From an uncultured Clostridia bacterium (GTDB lineage Bacteria > Bacillota > Clostridia > Christensenellales > DTU072): a DNA stretch of 64,000 nucleotides. Below, one piece after another: positions 44,290 to 53,716 of this stretch. How positions within the stretch are numbered: position 1 is the stretch's first letter; the number at the start of each line of letters is the position of its first letter. Both the position numbers and the translations under genes were made by a program. The DNA lies in contig CAMOOO010000001.1 in NCBI GenBank assembly GCA_946621465.1, positions 186,001 to 250,000 on the forward strand, read 5' to 3'. The notes under the pieces were generated by a model that searched no databases, was not told the origin of the DNA, and was given only the letters and a program-made list of their open reading frames with translations.

Positions 44290-45654
44290 TTATTTGTTCG
44301 TTTTTTCGATCGCGGCAATGGCTAAAGAACATTCCAGTCTCTTTTTTGTCAGTTCACAGCCCATTTTGTATTGACCGTTTGCGCTTCCGGTGTATTGCAG
44401 TGCGTTTGCAGTACAACCTCCTCCGCAGTTGTATTTTGCAAAACAGTCTTTACAATGAGGTTTGCTAAGGACGCTTAGTCTTGCGAATTCCTCTCTTATT
44501 TTTTGGTTTTCTATGCCGGTATATACCGATCCGATACGATATTTTTCGTCTCCTCCGACAAAACGGTGGCAGGGATATAGTTCTCCTATTGGAGAAACCG
44601 CCATGTACTCCGTACCTGCGCCGCATCCTGTCAGACGTTTGTCCGGACAGGGACCGTGTTCCAGATCGAGCATAAAGTGGAAAAAGTTAAACCAGTGTTT
44701 TCCGCCGGCTTTTCTGCGCGTAAGGTAAGCATCGGTGAATTTGTCGTACTCGGCGCATATCCTTTCGAGATGGTCCTCTCGCAGTGCCATGGGGTTGGTT
44801 TCTTCCAGTACAACCGGTTCTGCGGAAATTTGATCGAATCCTGCGTCGTTTAACGCTAAAATATCTGCGCAAAAGTCAAGATTTTTTGCAGTGAACGTCG
44901 CTCGTACGTAATATTTTTTATCGCCTCGGACGGCGCGGAACTTCTGTGCGTTTTTCAGAATAATATCGTAACAATCTTTTCCGTTTCTGGTATGTCGAAC
45001 GGCATTGTGCGTACATTCCCTTCCGTCAATACTGAGAACCACGTTCTCCATGTTCTCGTTGAGCCAAGCGATATTCTCGTCGTTAAGAAGCAGACAGTTG
45101 GTCGTCATAGTAAAACTGAATTTTTTACCGTGCTTTTCTTCAATTTCACGCGCATAACGGACGACTTCTTTCACCGTTTTCATATTTAACAACGGTTCTC
45201 CGCCAAAGAAATCAATTTCCAGATTCTTTCTTTTGCCGCTGTTTTCTATGAGAAAGTCGACTGCTTTTCTCCCCGTTTCTTCGGACATGTAGTCCTTTTC
45301 CGTGTTATAGTTTCCCCCTCCGGCGAAACAATATTCACAATTGAGGTTGCAGTCGTGACAAATATGCAGGCAAAGCGCCTTAACCACTTTGGTACTCTTG
45401 ACAAAAAAATCGATCTTGGGTTTGGTATCTAAAATACCTTTTTCTTCACCTTCGATCAATTCTTTTTGTATTTCTTCTTTTTCACCTTCGGAAAGTACGG
45501 AATAATCCCGTTCTTCTTCATCGGAAAGTACGGAATATCTCTTTTTAGCACACAAAAAAGCCGGATAATCTACACTAAGCAGACTTCCGCTTTCTACGTC
45601 CCATAAAAAATAATACTTTTTCCCCGTTCGGTGATACCCGAAACAGTAGACCAT
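44290..45654 (-). CDS. scfB: Radical SAM maturase of the SCIFF peptide
   Basis: A 454-residue radical SAM/SPASM enzyme that forms thioether cross-links in the SCIFF peptide encoded just upstream. The radical SAM cluster motif is CNLNCEYC (C102, C106, C109). The N-terminal ~95 residues form the peptide-recognition (RRE-like) region. C-terminal SPASM cysteines lie in TGCGAG, LYPCHRF and HCKDCFAKYNCGGGC and would bind two extra Fe-S clusters. It starts 6 bases after the scfA stop. This pair is nearly universal in Clostridia and usually next to yajC/tgt/secDF, as here. Confidence 0.94.
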   Translation of the reverse strand: MVYCFGYHRTGKKYYFLWDVESGSLLSVDYPAFLCAKKRYSVLSDEEERDYSVLSEGEKEEIQKELIEGEEKGILDTKPKIDFFVKSTKVVKALCLHICHDCNLNCEYCFAGGGNYNTEKDYMSEETGRKAVDFLIENSGKRKNLEIDFFGGEPLLNMKTVKEVVRYAREIEEKHGKKFSFTMTTNCLLLNDENIAWLNENMENVVLSIDGRECTHNAVRHTRNGKDCYDIILKNAQKFRAVRGDKKYYVRATFTAKNLDFCADILALNDAGFDQISAEPVVLEETNPMALREDHLERICAEYDKFTDAYLTRRKAGGKHWFNFFHFMLDLEHGPCPDKRLTGCGAGTEYMAVSPIGELYPCHRFVGGDEKYRIGSVYTGIENQKIREEFARLSVLSKPHCKDCFAKYNCGGGCTANALQYTGSANGQYKMGCELTKKRLECSLAIAAIEKTNK

Positions 45655-45660
45655 TTGTTA

Positions 45661-45831
45661 TTACAGCTCTTTTTTAATTTGAACGTTGATCTTTTCTTCT
45701 TGTTTGCAGCTCTGATTTCCTACCGTGCAGCTGGTTTTGCAAGCAGATTGGCAGCTGGATTGGCATTCGCCACAGCCGGTGGTGTGTTCTTTAGTTAAAG
45801 ATTTGGTATAAACCTCTTCGATATGTTTCAT
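45661..45831 (-). CDS. scfA: SCIFF ribosomal peptide (six Cys in forty-five)
   Basis: A 56-codon gene beginning MKHIEEVYTKSLTKEH. The cysteines at 20, 23, 27, 31, 35 and 42 lie in the core GECQSSCQSACKTSC followed by TVGNQSC, the hallmark of the SCIFF family. The C-terminal tail is charged (EEKINVQIKKEL), longer than in many SCIFF peptides, which end soon after the last Cys. CGGAGG lies six bases before the ATG, and the maturase follows in the same operon. Known SCIFF peptides receive Cys-to-alpha-carbon thioether links; their role is not known. Confidence 0.96.
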   Translation of the reverse strand: MKHIEEVYTKSLTKEHTTGCGECQSSCQSACKTSCTVGNQSCKQEEKINVQIKKEL

Positions 45832-45860
45832 CGTGAACCTCCGAAATAAATTCTTTTATT

Positions 45861-45889
45861 ATTATAATCGTATTTTTCCTTTTTGGCAA
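45861..45889 (-). promoter_or_regulatory. Sigma-A promoter of scfA-scfB
   Basis: On the minus strand TTGCCA (45889-45884), a 17-base spacer, TATAAT (45866-45861), about 24 bases before the likely ribosome site. Confidence 0.8.
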
Positions 45890-45951
45890 TCGTTTTTTAT
45901 GGAATAAATTTCCCTCGCCGCAAATAGAGTTATATAAAAAGGAGCGTGGTT

Positions 45952-46341
45952 ATGAAAACAATATCGAAACAATTTTATAAAGACATCTTTTCGTCTTCCC
46001 TTATTGCACTTATTTTCAGCGCGATTTTCATTTTGGGATTATCTTTACTTATCGGATTCGTCCCAATTGGGGAAAAATGGCTTGTTGCAATTAATCAAGT
46101 GATTAAAGTGTTCAGCCTGCTTTTTGCATCTTTACTTTGTTTCAAAGAGAGATCAATGGGAGCAATCAAGGGACCAATCGTAGGACTACTTTATTCCCTT
46201 CTTAGTTGGTTGCTGTTTGGCACTGTTCAAAACTCCTTTGAGTTTACACTCTCTACGGGTATCGACCTTTTACTTGGCGTAGTGATGGGCTTAATCGGCG
46301 GTATCTTCGCCGTTGTGTTCAATAAAAAGGTAGTTCAGTAA
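45952..46341 (+). CDS. TIGR04086-type small membrane protein
   Basis: A 129-residue protein with four membrane helices (about 14-38, 45-62, 70-92 and 100-124) and the motif MGLIGGIFAVVF near the end. I recognise the TIGR04086 (YrzE-like) type, commonly beside SCIFF and yajC in Clostridia. Function unknown. I chose the ATG at 45952, which has AAGGAG seven bases upstream, instead of the GTG two codons earlier. It is divergent from scfA and convergent with yajC. Confidence 0.8.
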   Translation: MKTISKQFYKDIFSSSLIALIFSAIFILGLSLLIGFVPIGEKWLVAINQVIKVFSLLFASLLCFKERSMGAIKGPIVGLLYSLLSWLLFGTVQNSFEFTLSTGIDLLLGVVMGLIGGIFAVVFNKKVVQ

Positions 46342-46359
46342 ATTTTTTATAAAATGACA

Positions 46360-46395
46360 TAAAAAAAGAACGAGATCAATGTCTCGTTCTTTTCT
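46360..46395. terminator. Bidirectional terminator between the TIGR04086 gene and yajC
   Basis: AAAAGAACGAGA and TCTCGTTCTTTT form a 12-bp stem with a six-base loop, flanked by A and T runs on both sides, so it can end both converging transcripts. Confidence 0.88.
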
Positions 46396-46412
46396 TCTGT
46401 TAATAATAGCTA

Positions 46413-46844
46413 TTATTGTTCGTCAGACGTCTTGCTCTTTTTGCTCTTGTTTTTGGTCTCTTTTACTTCTTTGACGTCAACGATTTCATCTTTTTCATCT
46501 TTCTTTTCTGCCTTCGGGGGTTCGTAATAAACGACGGTGCTGTCATCGAGTTTGGTACGAATGGCATTTTTAACGATGATGATGTAATTCGGTGCGGAAG
46601 GGGTGCCGACGTTGATGGTATAATAATCGGTGGAAGGATCATATTCGGTAATAACGCCAATCAGACCTCCGATCGTCATTATTTTACTGCCGACCTGAAT
46701 GGAATTCATCATTTCTTCTTGTTTTTTCTTTTGTTTACGTTGCGGGATAACGGACATAACGATCATCAGGACAAGAAAAACTCCGAGAATAACGAACATC
46801 CAGGTGTTGCCACCGCCAAGGCTTAATCCGAGTAAATTTTGCAT
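46413..46844 (-). CDS. yajC: Preprotein translocase subunit YajC
   Basis: YajC is a single-helix partner of SecDF. One membrane helix (about 14-33, VILGVFLVLMIVMSVIPQRKQKKKQ) is followed by the domain SIQVGSKIMTIGGLIGVITEY and a long, highly charged tail, bringing it to 143 residues. I chose the ATG at 46844 because AGGAG lies 8 bases before it; the ATG two codons earlier is too close. Confidence 0.93.
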   Translation of the reverse strand: MQNLLGLSLGGGNTWMFVILGVFLVLMIVMSVIPQRKQKKKQEEMMNSIQVGSKIMTIGGLIGVITEYDPSTDYYTINVGTPSAPNYIIIVKNAIRTKLDDSTVVYYEPPKAEKKDEKDEIVDVKEVKETKNKSKKSKTSDEQ

Positions 46845-46874
46845 AAGCATAACTCCTAAATTTATTTTTATTCA

Positions 46875-46903
46875 ATTTTACAATACTTTTTTGCTAATTG
46901 CAA
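46875..46903 (-). promoter_or_regulatory. Sigma-A promoter of yajC
   Basis: On the minus strand TTGCAA (46903-46898), a 17-base spacer, TAAAAT (46880-46875), placed just after the tgt stop codon. Confidence 0.75.
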
Positions 46904-46914
46904 GCGTTTTTTCG

Positions 46915-48027
<1,113 letters not shown>

Positions 48028-48038
48028 TTACCTCATTT

Positions 48039-49058
48039 TTACAAAAACAGACAGGCATCGCCGAAACTGAAAAAACGGTATCTTTCGTCAACCGCGTGTT
48101 TATATATTTCCATCACCTTTTCTCTTGTCAGGAATGCGCTTATGAGCATAAGAAGTGTGGATTCCGGCAGGTGGAAATTGGTAATAAGCCCTTGTACGCA
48201 CTTGAATTTATATCCCGGATAAATAAAGATATCGGTATCTCCCTTCTTAGCGCGGACAAAGCCGTTTTCGTCGGCAACCGATTCCAGCGTCCTGACACTC
48301 GTCGTACCTACGGCTATTACTCTGCGTCCTTGTAATTTTGCTTTATTTATCTTTTCCGCCGTTTTTTCGTCGATTTCGTAATATTCCGAGTGCATTTTGT
48401 GGTCGAGGATGTTGTCTTCTTTGACCGGGCGGAAAGTCCCGAGTCCAACGTGCAGCAGTACCTCGGCAAATTCTATCCCCTTATCCTGCAGTTTTTGTAT
48501 CAATTCCGGCGTAAAATGCAATCCGGCAGTTGGCGCGGCGCAGGAGCCGGGCGTTTTGGCATAGACCGTCTGATACCGCTCTTTATCGGTCAATTTTTCC
48601 GTGATATAGGGCGGAAGCGGCACTTCACCGACACGGGAAAGAATATCCTCGAACACACCGTTAAAAAGGAAAGTTACAATACGTATTCCGTTGTCGGCTA
48701 TACTGTCAACGGTGAGAGAAAGTTCCTCATTTATGACGATTTTAGAGCCGAGTTTGGCTTTTCTTGCCGGTTTAAGTAAGGTTTCCCAACGGTTCAAATC
48801 AAGTCTTTTTAATAAAAAAACCTCGTATTTTCGACCCTTTTCGTCAAAACCAAACAGCCTTGCGTTAATAACTCTGGTGTTGTTAATGACAAGTAGATCC
48901 CCCGGTTGCAAAATATCTGCAATATCGCGGAAAATCTTGTCGGAAATGGTATCGGTGTTTTTATCATAATACAGTAATCTACTGCTGTCACGCGGATACA
49001 CCGGCGTTTGTGCGATCAGTTCCTGTGGTAATTCGTAAAAAAAGTCGCTTTTCAGCAT
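48039..49058 (-). CDS. queA: S-adenosylmethionine:tRNA ribosyltransferase-isomerase
   Basis: QueA adds the ribosyl part of SAM to preQ1 in tRNA, making epoxyqueuosine. Motifs: FDYELP-like start (SDFFYELPQELIAQ), NNTRVINARLFG, HVGLGTFRPV and TSVRTLES. Its 339 residues are normal. The start overlaps the ruvB stop by one base. The order ruvA-ruvB-queA-tgt is conserved in Firmicutes. Confidence 0.96.
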   Translation of the reverse strand: MLKSDFFYELPQELIAQTPVYPRDSSRLLYYDKNTDTISDKIFRDIADILQPGDLLVINNTRVINARLFGFDEKGRKYEVFLLKRLDLNRWETLLKPARKAKLGSKIVINEELSLTVDSIADNGIRIVTFLFNGVFEDILSRVGEVPLPPYITEKLTDKERYQTVYAKTPGSCAAPTAGLHFTPELIQKLQDKGIEFAEVLLHVGLGTFRPVKEDNILDHKMHSEYYEIDEKTAEKINKAKLQGRRVIAVGTTSVRTLESVADENGFVRAKKGDTDIFIYPGYKFKCVQGLITNFHLPESTLLMLISAFLTREKVMEIYKHAVDERYRFFSFGDACLFL

Positions 49059-50095
49059 TATTCCTCCGTCTCCGGTTCCTCGTCAAAAAGACTTGGATTG
49101 AAGAGTTTAATTCCCAGGTGTTTATAAGCAGCCTGCGTGCAGGTTCTTCCTCTGGGGGTGCGTGCAATAAATCCCAGTTGCAAAAGGTAGGGTTCGTATA
49201 CGTCCTCAATTGTGCCGGCGTCCTCACCGGTTGAAGCTGCCAGCGTCTCCAGTCCTACCGGTCCGCCGTTGAATTTTTCTATAATCGTTCTCAAAATATT
49301 GATATCTGTCATATCCAGTCCGAGAGCGTCCACTTCCAGACGTTTGAGGCCCTTTTTTGCGATCTCTAAATCAACAATACCGCTGTTTTCGTATTCGGCA
49401 AAGTCGCGGATTCGTTTAAGGAGTCTGTTGGCAATTCGGGGCGTGCCTCGGGATCTGCCGGCAATTTCCAAAGCAGCCTCGGGCGTAATTTCAATATCCA
49501 ATATTCCCGCCGAACGGTTGACTATGTCTTTTAATTCTTCTTTAGAATACAATTCCAAACGGAAAACCATGCCGAAACGGTCGCGTAAAGGTGCGGAGAG
49601 CATTCCTGCTTTTGTCGTTGCACCAACGAGGGTGAAGGGTTCAAGCGGAATTCTCATCGTTCTTGCTGTCGGTCCTTTCCCGATAACAATATCCAGTGAT
49701 CCGTCTTCCATTGCTGAATAGAGTATTTCTTCTACCGTGGGATTAAGACGGTGTATTTCGTCGATAAAAAGCACCTCTCCGCGTTGCAGGTTGGTAAGGA
49801 TAGAGGCAAGGTCAGCCGGACGTTCTACCGCAGGACCTGTCGTCATACGGAGGCCTGCGCCCATTTCGGAAGCGATAATGTGACTAAGAGTCGTTTTCCC
49901 CAGTCCCGGCGGTCCGTATAATAGGACGTGGTCGAGGGTCTCGCCCCTCTTTTTTGCCGATGCCATAAACACCGCCAGGTTTTGTTTGACCTTCTCCTGT
50001 CCGATATAGCTATCAAGTGTCTTGGGGCGGAGCTTGTTTTCTCCTTCGTCCCCTTCCGTTTTATTGGCGGAAAGCAATCTTTCTAATTCTTCCAT
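49058..50095 (-). CDS. ruvB: Holliday junction helicase RuvB
   Basis: RuvB is the AAA+ motor of branch migration. Walker [10 protein letters not shown] at 61-69, Walker [10 protein letters not shown], and the C-terminal winged helix with [10 protein letters not shown]. Its 345 residues are normal. It lies 12 bases after ruvA. ruvC is not present in the window. Confidence 0.97.
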   Translation of the reverse strand: MEELERLLSANKTEGDEGENKLRPKTLDSYIGQEKVKQNLAVFMASAKKRGETLDHVLLYGPPGLGKTTLSHIIASEMGAGLRMTTGPAVERPADLASILTNLQRGEVLFIDEIHRLNPTVEEILYSAMEDGSLDIVIGKGPTARTMRIPLEPFTLVGATTKAGMLSAPLRDRFGMVFRLELYSKEELKDIVNRSAGILDIEITPEAALEIAGRSRGTPRIANRLLKRIRDFAEYENSGIVDLEIAKKGLKRLEVDALGLDMTDINILRTIIEKFNGGPVGLETLAASTGEDAGTIEDVYEPYLLQLGFIARTPRGRTCTQAAYKHLGIKLFNPSLFDEEPETEE

Positions 50096-50107
50096 GCTCC
50101 CTCCTAA

Positions 50108-50695
50108 CTAAATTGATTTAAGCGCGAGACGGATGAGTTCTTCCAGACTGTTTGCTTTGTCGCGGCAGGCTTTGACCGCCTGAACGGCATCTTTATTGGG
50201 TATACCGAGACTACGCAAAGCATATACGGCGTCCTCGGCGTCTTTGTCTGCTACGTCTATTTCGTCGTCGGAAGAAATGGGCAGTAAACTCAGTTCTGCG
50301 TCGATTGTTTCTTTGAGTTCCAATACCATTCTTTCCGCCGTCTTTTTTCCGATCCCTTTTAATTTACTCAGTGCCTTTACATCGGCGGTAACGATATAAG
50401 TTATAAGTGACGTGAGATCGACCCCGGATAGAATGGTCTGCGCCCCCTTAGGTCCGATTCCGTTAATGGAGATCAGCTTGAGGAACATATTTTTTTCTTC
50501 TTTGGTATAAAAGCCGTACAAAGTGACCCCGTCCTCTCTGACGGAAAGATAGGTGTACATTTTAGCTCTTTGCAGTGAAGAGATCTGTGAAAGCGTGGTG
50601 TTGGAGACGCATAGTTCGTACCCCATACCGTTGTTGTACATGACGACGTATCCCGCCCCTCTTTCGGCAATTTGTCCTTCGATAAAAGCTATCAT
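50108..50695 (-). CDS. ruvA: Holliday junction DNA-binding protein RuvA
   Basis: RuvA holds the four-way junction. Domain I is an OB fold (1-65), domain II has helix-hairpin-helix motifs (ISINGIGPKGAQTIL and LKGIGKKTAERMVLEL), and domain III (150-195) contacts RuvB. Its 195 residues are normal. GGAGGAGAA precedes the ATG. Confidence 0.96.
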   Translation of the reverse strand: MIAFIEGQIAERGAGYVVMYNNGMGYELCVSNTTLSQISSLQRAKMYTYLSVREDGVTLYGFYTKEEKNMFLKLISINGIGPKGAQTILSGVDLTSLITYIVTADVKALSKLKGIGKKTAERMVLELKETIDAELSLLPISSDDEIDVADKDAEDAVYALRSLGIPNKDAVQAVKACRDKANSLEELIRLALKSI

Positions 50696-50727
50696 TTCTC
50701 CTCCGGATGATCTGTTATATAAATTAA

Positions 50728-50756
50728 ATAATAGCCTACTTATTACGTTTAGTCAA
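50728..50756 (-). promoter_or_regulatory. Sigma-A promoter of ruvA-ruvB-queA-tgt
   Basis: On the minus strand TTGACT (50756-50751), a 17-base spacer, TATTAT (50733-50728), about 30 bases before ruvA. Confidence 0.8.
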
Positions 50757-50784
50757 GAAATTAAGAATTGTAAATATATTTAAA

Positions 50785-51465
50785 TCACAGAAGTGCGTAT
50801 ATTTGTTCTTTGATATCGGATAAAGATGTGACCGTTCTCTCTTCTTGCGGTATATTGCAATTGAAGGTTCCTAAAACGGCGTTATTTGTCAAAACAAAAA
50901 TATTATCGGCAAGAAGAATGGCTTCGTCGATATCGTGGGTAACGAAAACAACGTCTCTGTTGTTTTGTCGATAGAGAGACAGAAAAAGAGAAAGGATGTT
51001 TTTTTTCAAGGTTACATCAAGTCCTTTAAAAGGTTCGTCCATCAATAGGCAATCTGACGGATAACAAAAGGCTCTTGCGAGCGCGACACGTTGTGCCATT
51101 CCGCCGCTTAGTTCACCGGGAAAGTTCTTTTTTTCCTTTTCCAATCCAACTTTATCAAGAATGTCGAAAACGATCTTTTTTCGCTTTTTTTTGTCCTTTA
51201 TTTGCTCTTTTAAAACGTATTCAACGTTCTTTTCCACCGTCATAGATGGAATTAAGGTCGGCGATTGGAAGATATAAGATACGCTCTGCGCATCCACCTT
51301 TCCGGAAAAAGGCAAGGCGCGTGCAATGACGTTAAGAAGGGTCGTTTTTCCGCAACCGGAAGCACCCAAAATGCAAGTAATGCCCTTAGGGATCTCCAAG
51401 CTGAAATTGTCATAAACGGTTTTATCACCGTATTTTACGGAGATGTTATTTAGTTTCATTTCCAC
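50785..51465 (-). CDS. ABC importer ATP-binding protein (NitT/TauT type)
   Basis: A complete ABC ATPase of 226 residues with Walker A GASGCGKTT (34-42), signature LSGGMAQRVALARAF, Walker B CLLMDEPFKGLD and switch histidine FVTHD. It pairs with the permease and the binding protein upstream in one operon (10-base overlap with the permease). This family imports nitrate, taurine, sulfonates or thiamine precursors; the substrate here cannot be read from the ATPase. Confidence 0.9.
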   Translation of the reverse strand: MEMKLNNISVKYGDKTVYDNFSLEIPKGITCILGASGCGKTTLLNVIARALPFSGKVDAQSVSYIFQSPTLIPSMTVEKNVEYVLKEQIKDKKKRKKIVFDILDKVGLEKEKKNFPGELSGGMAQRVALARAFCYPSDCLLMDEPFKGLDVTLKKNILSLFLSLYRQNNRDVVFVTHDIDEAILLADNIFVLTNNAVLGTFNCNIPQEERTVTSLSDIKEQIYALL

Positions 51466-52217
51466 CTCACGACCGCTTTTTTTATGACGGATACCATTAT
51501 TTCCAAAACAAAGCTAACGACAATAGCTAATAGCGTCCAGGCGAGTAGATAGGCAATTTCGAAGGAAGAATACGCCGATTGAATTTTACCGCCCAGGCTC
51601 AACGGTACCAAAGTCAATATTTCCGCCGCAATAACAACTTTAAGTGTCAGCGACAGCGTTGCGCGAGAGGCATCGAAAACCGTAGGAAGAATGGACGGAA
51701 CGTAAATACCAAAAATGCGCCGCAAGATAGGTACCTTATAGATTTTCGCCATGGTAACCAGATTTTTGTCAACTTCGGATAGCGCGGTAACGAACTGAGA
51801 ATATAGTATGGGAAAACCTATTAAAAAACCGACAACGATTGCCATTTTTTTTGCCGGCATAAATGCATATAAAATATAGATAACAGCGACGGTTGGCGCG
51901 GCGCGCAGAACGGAAACGATGGGTGAAAGGAACTTTTCGCACGGTTTACTCATGTTTGCGACTACCGCAAGAACTATGCCGAATGCAAAAGACAGCACGA
52001 AACATAAAAAGGTTCTACCGATGGTTAAAAAAAGACTGTTATAAAAGTTTTTTTCCTGCCATAAGGTGAAAAAACGTTCCATTACGCTCCTTGGTGAAGG
52101 TAAAATCAGTTCGTTCCCCTTTGCTTTTGCAACAAGAAACCACACAAGGAAAAGTACCCCGACCGAAAAGACGGGGACGCAAATAGTGAGTAGAATGCGT
52201 TTTACTTTTCCTCTCAT
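51456..52217 (-). CDS. ABC importer permease (NitT/TauT type)
   Basis: A 253-residue inner-membrane protein with six helices and the BPD_transp_1 coupling motif SEVDKNLVTMAKIYKVPILRRIFGIYVPSILP. It overlaps the ATPase gene by 10 bases and lies 6 bases after the binding-protein gene. Confidence 0.9.
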   Translation of the reverse strand: MRGKVKRILLTICVPVFSVGVLFLVWFLVAKAKGNELILPSPRSVMERFFTLWQEKNFYNSLFLTIGRTFLCFVLSFAFGIVLAVVANMSKPCEKFLSPIVSVLRAAPTVAVIYILYAFMPAKKMAIVVGFLIGFPILYSQFVTALSEVDKNLVTMAKIYKVPILRRIFGIYVPSILPTVFDASRATLSLTLKVVIAAEILTLVPLSLGGKIQSAYSSFEIAYLLAWTLLAIVVSFVLEIMVSVIKKAVVRWK

Positions 52218-52223
52218 GTAATT

Positions 52224-53264
52224 CTATTCTTCTATTGTAAAACCGTTTTGTTGCATGACGTAGCGGAAAATGAGTCCCGGGACGCCCGTTTTTCCGATGC
52301 AGGCTATTTTTTTGCCGTTAATATCGTCCATTGTGATGGTTCCGCCGTTAGCAGTTCTTCCGATCATATACAGGCTTCCGTCAACGGCAACAGAGACCAA
52401 AGTGTAGTTAGCACCCTGCCGGATGAGATTGGCGCCGGCGTTGACAGGCATAATAACCAGATCTGATTTGCCTGCACTCATTTCCGCCGCGATGTTGCTG
52501 GGTGATACGATCTCGTACTCCATATTTTTTCCGGCGATTGACGTATTATCTACCGGTAAACGTAAAATAGCCAGTGCCGGCGTACCTTCCGGCGCGGTAA
52601 AACGATAACTGGTTTTACTATCGGCAAGCGTGTCACCTGCCGTAAAAAGTTTGGTGTTTTGCGCGTCCCAGTCGATGGCGTTGCCTTTTGCGTCCGTTCC
52701 GGCTACGCTCTTTAAGAAAGTAATAATCTGATTTTTGCTTTCGTCTGTTAAAGGTTGCGCGTTGATGGCGCAGTTCGCTATGCTTGCTTGCGGAAAAGAA
52801 GCGCTTTCGTAAAGGTTTTCTTTGGCAAATGCATTGACGGAAGCGGAATTATCGAATGCCCATGTTTTACTTGCGGAAAGAGCGGCATATAGCGCCGTCA
52901 TAAATTCCCGGTTGTTTGCCACCTCGTTTTTGACAAATAATCCAGCCTGCGGATAGGTTGTTTGACCGCTGACAAGTTGATACTCCGACTGCATATTCAT
53001 TTTTGCATTGAGGTTAAGCGCAGGTACGCCCATAAAGGTGGTTGCCGCCGGCTCGCCGACCACGGCGAAATCAATTCCGGATTCGGAATTGAGCAGCAGC
53101 GTTCTCGCTGCGGTCCCGTCGGCAACGTATTGTACCGTAATCTTTTTTTCACCCGATGCAGAGGGGGTGGAATTTTCTTCCGTACAGGAAGCAAACATGA
53201 TCGTTGATAAAACGGTGCATACGATTGCAGTGATAATTGTGATGATTTTAGATGCTTTCTTCAT
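52224..53264 (-). CDS. ABC importer binding lipoprotein, apparently circularly permuted
   Basis: A lipoprotein of 346 residues with a signal peptide and lipobox ending FASC (C27). By family knowledge, NMT1/THI5-type proteins begin after the lipobox with a stretch like YRFTAPEGTPALAIL and continue to GKKIACIGKTGVPGLIFRYV, then to a second lobe starting VQYVADGTAA and DFAVVGEPAAT. Here the second-lobe part comes first (about 40-205) and the first-lobe part comes last (about 219-346). The protein ends at FRYVMQQNGFTIEE, where the second lobe would normally continue. Both halves look intact, so the fold should be kept. It is co-transcribed with permease and ATPase. The ligand is unknown. Confidence 0.85.
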   Translation of the reverse strand: MKKASKIITIITAIVCTVLSTIMFASCTEENSTPSASGEKKITVQYVADGTAARTLLLNSESGIDFAVVGEPAATTFMGVPALNLNAKMNMQSEYQLVSGQTTYPQAGLFVKNEVANNREFMTALYAALSASKTWAFDNSASVNAFAKENLYESASFPQASIANCAINAQPLTDESKNQIITFLKSVAGTDAKGNAIDWDAQNTKLFTAGDTLADSKTSYRFTAPEGTPALAILRLPVDNTSIAGKNMEYEIVSPSNIAAEMSAGKSDLVIMPVNAGANLIRQGANYTLVSVAVDGSLYMIGRTANGGTITMDDINGKKIACIGKTGVPGLIFRYVMQQNGFTIEE

Positions 53265-53287
53265 ATATCCTCCAAAAATTAGCCTGA

Positions 53288-53545
53288 TTATTGTATTTCT
53301 ACCGACGATAATGCGCTTTTTACGTTGATGTCGGTCAGTCTCCCCAGTTTGCCGTTAAGGGCGCTGATTCTCTCATTCTCGCCCCGAACAATGAGTGAAA
53401 TAGCGGATATACCGTTCTCAGGAACAGGTACACCCATGCGTCCGATGATAATGTCGGAAAATTCGCTCAGGATTTTCTGAACTTCCATAGCTTTGTCTCC
53501 CGTTCTTGCTTGAATTACAATACCAATTACCCCTACTCTTTTCAT
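53288..53545 (-). CDS. TM1266-type (iron-only hydrogenase system) putative regulator
   Basis: An 85-residue small ACT/NikR-C-like protein beginning KRVGVIGIVIQ, with IIIGRMGVPVPENGISAISLIVRG and LNGKLGRLTDINVKSAL, which I recognise as the TM1266 family, usually found near [FeFe]-hydrogenase maturation genes. No hydrogenase genes lie in this window. I chose the ATG at 53545 with AAAGGAG five bases upstream. It is the first gene after the attenuator-like leader and precedes the ABC importer genes. Confidence 0.8.
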   Translation of the reverse strand: MKRVGVIGIVIQARTGDKAMEVQKILSEFSDIIIGRMGVPVPENGISAISLIVRGENERISALNGKLGRLTDINVKSALSSVEIQ

Positions 53546-53573
53546 TTTTTCTCCTTTCTTTTGTTTATATAAC

Positions 53574-53683
53574 AAAAAGCTCCGAAATTTCGGAGCTAAT
53601 GGGCATACAATAACTATGGTCTAAATAAACCGGTTGTCGTAAGCTTACTCTCCGAAACTATTGTTCATCGATTCAGGTCACGT
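53574..53683 (-). promoter_or_regulatory. Attenuator-like mRNA leader, candidate riboswitch
   Basis: The ~105-base leader ends in a strong terminator: palindrome AGCTCCG AAATTT CGGAGCT (53597-53578) followed by TTTTTG. Upstream, AGTTTCGGAG (minus strand, TTTCGGAG at 53657-53650) can pair with CTCCGAAATT of the terminator's 5' arm over ten positions, making an antiterminator. A palindrome GTAAGCTTAC follows the antiterminator arm. I could not match the sequence to TPP, THF, purine, preQ1, fluoride, T-box or other leaders that I know. It would control the TM1266 gene and the ABC importer. Confidence 0.6.
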
Positions 53684-53687
53684 CTAT

Positions 53688-53716
53688 ATTTTACCTTTAA
53701 TTTTTTTCTTCGTCAA
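53688..53716 (-). promoter_or_regulatory. Sigma-A promoter of the leader-TM1266-ABC operon
   Basis: On the minus strand TTGACG (53716-53711), a 17-base spacer, TAAAAT (53693-53688). It overlaps the last codons of the upstream ATPase gene. Confidence 0.75.

Noticed and set aside
53574..53683. TPP or THF riboswitch before the ABC importer operon
   Set aside because: Short pieces (ACCTGA, GGAGAGTA) resemble parts of these aptamers, but the rest of the conserved cores is missing and the spacing is wrong.
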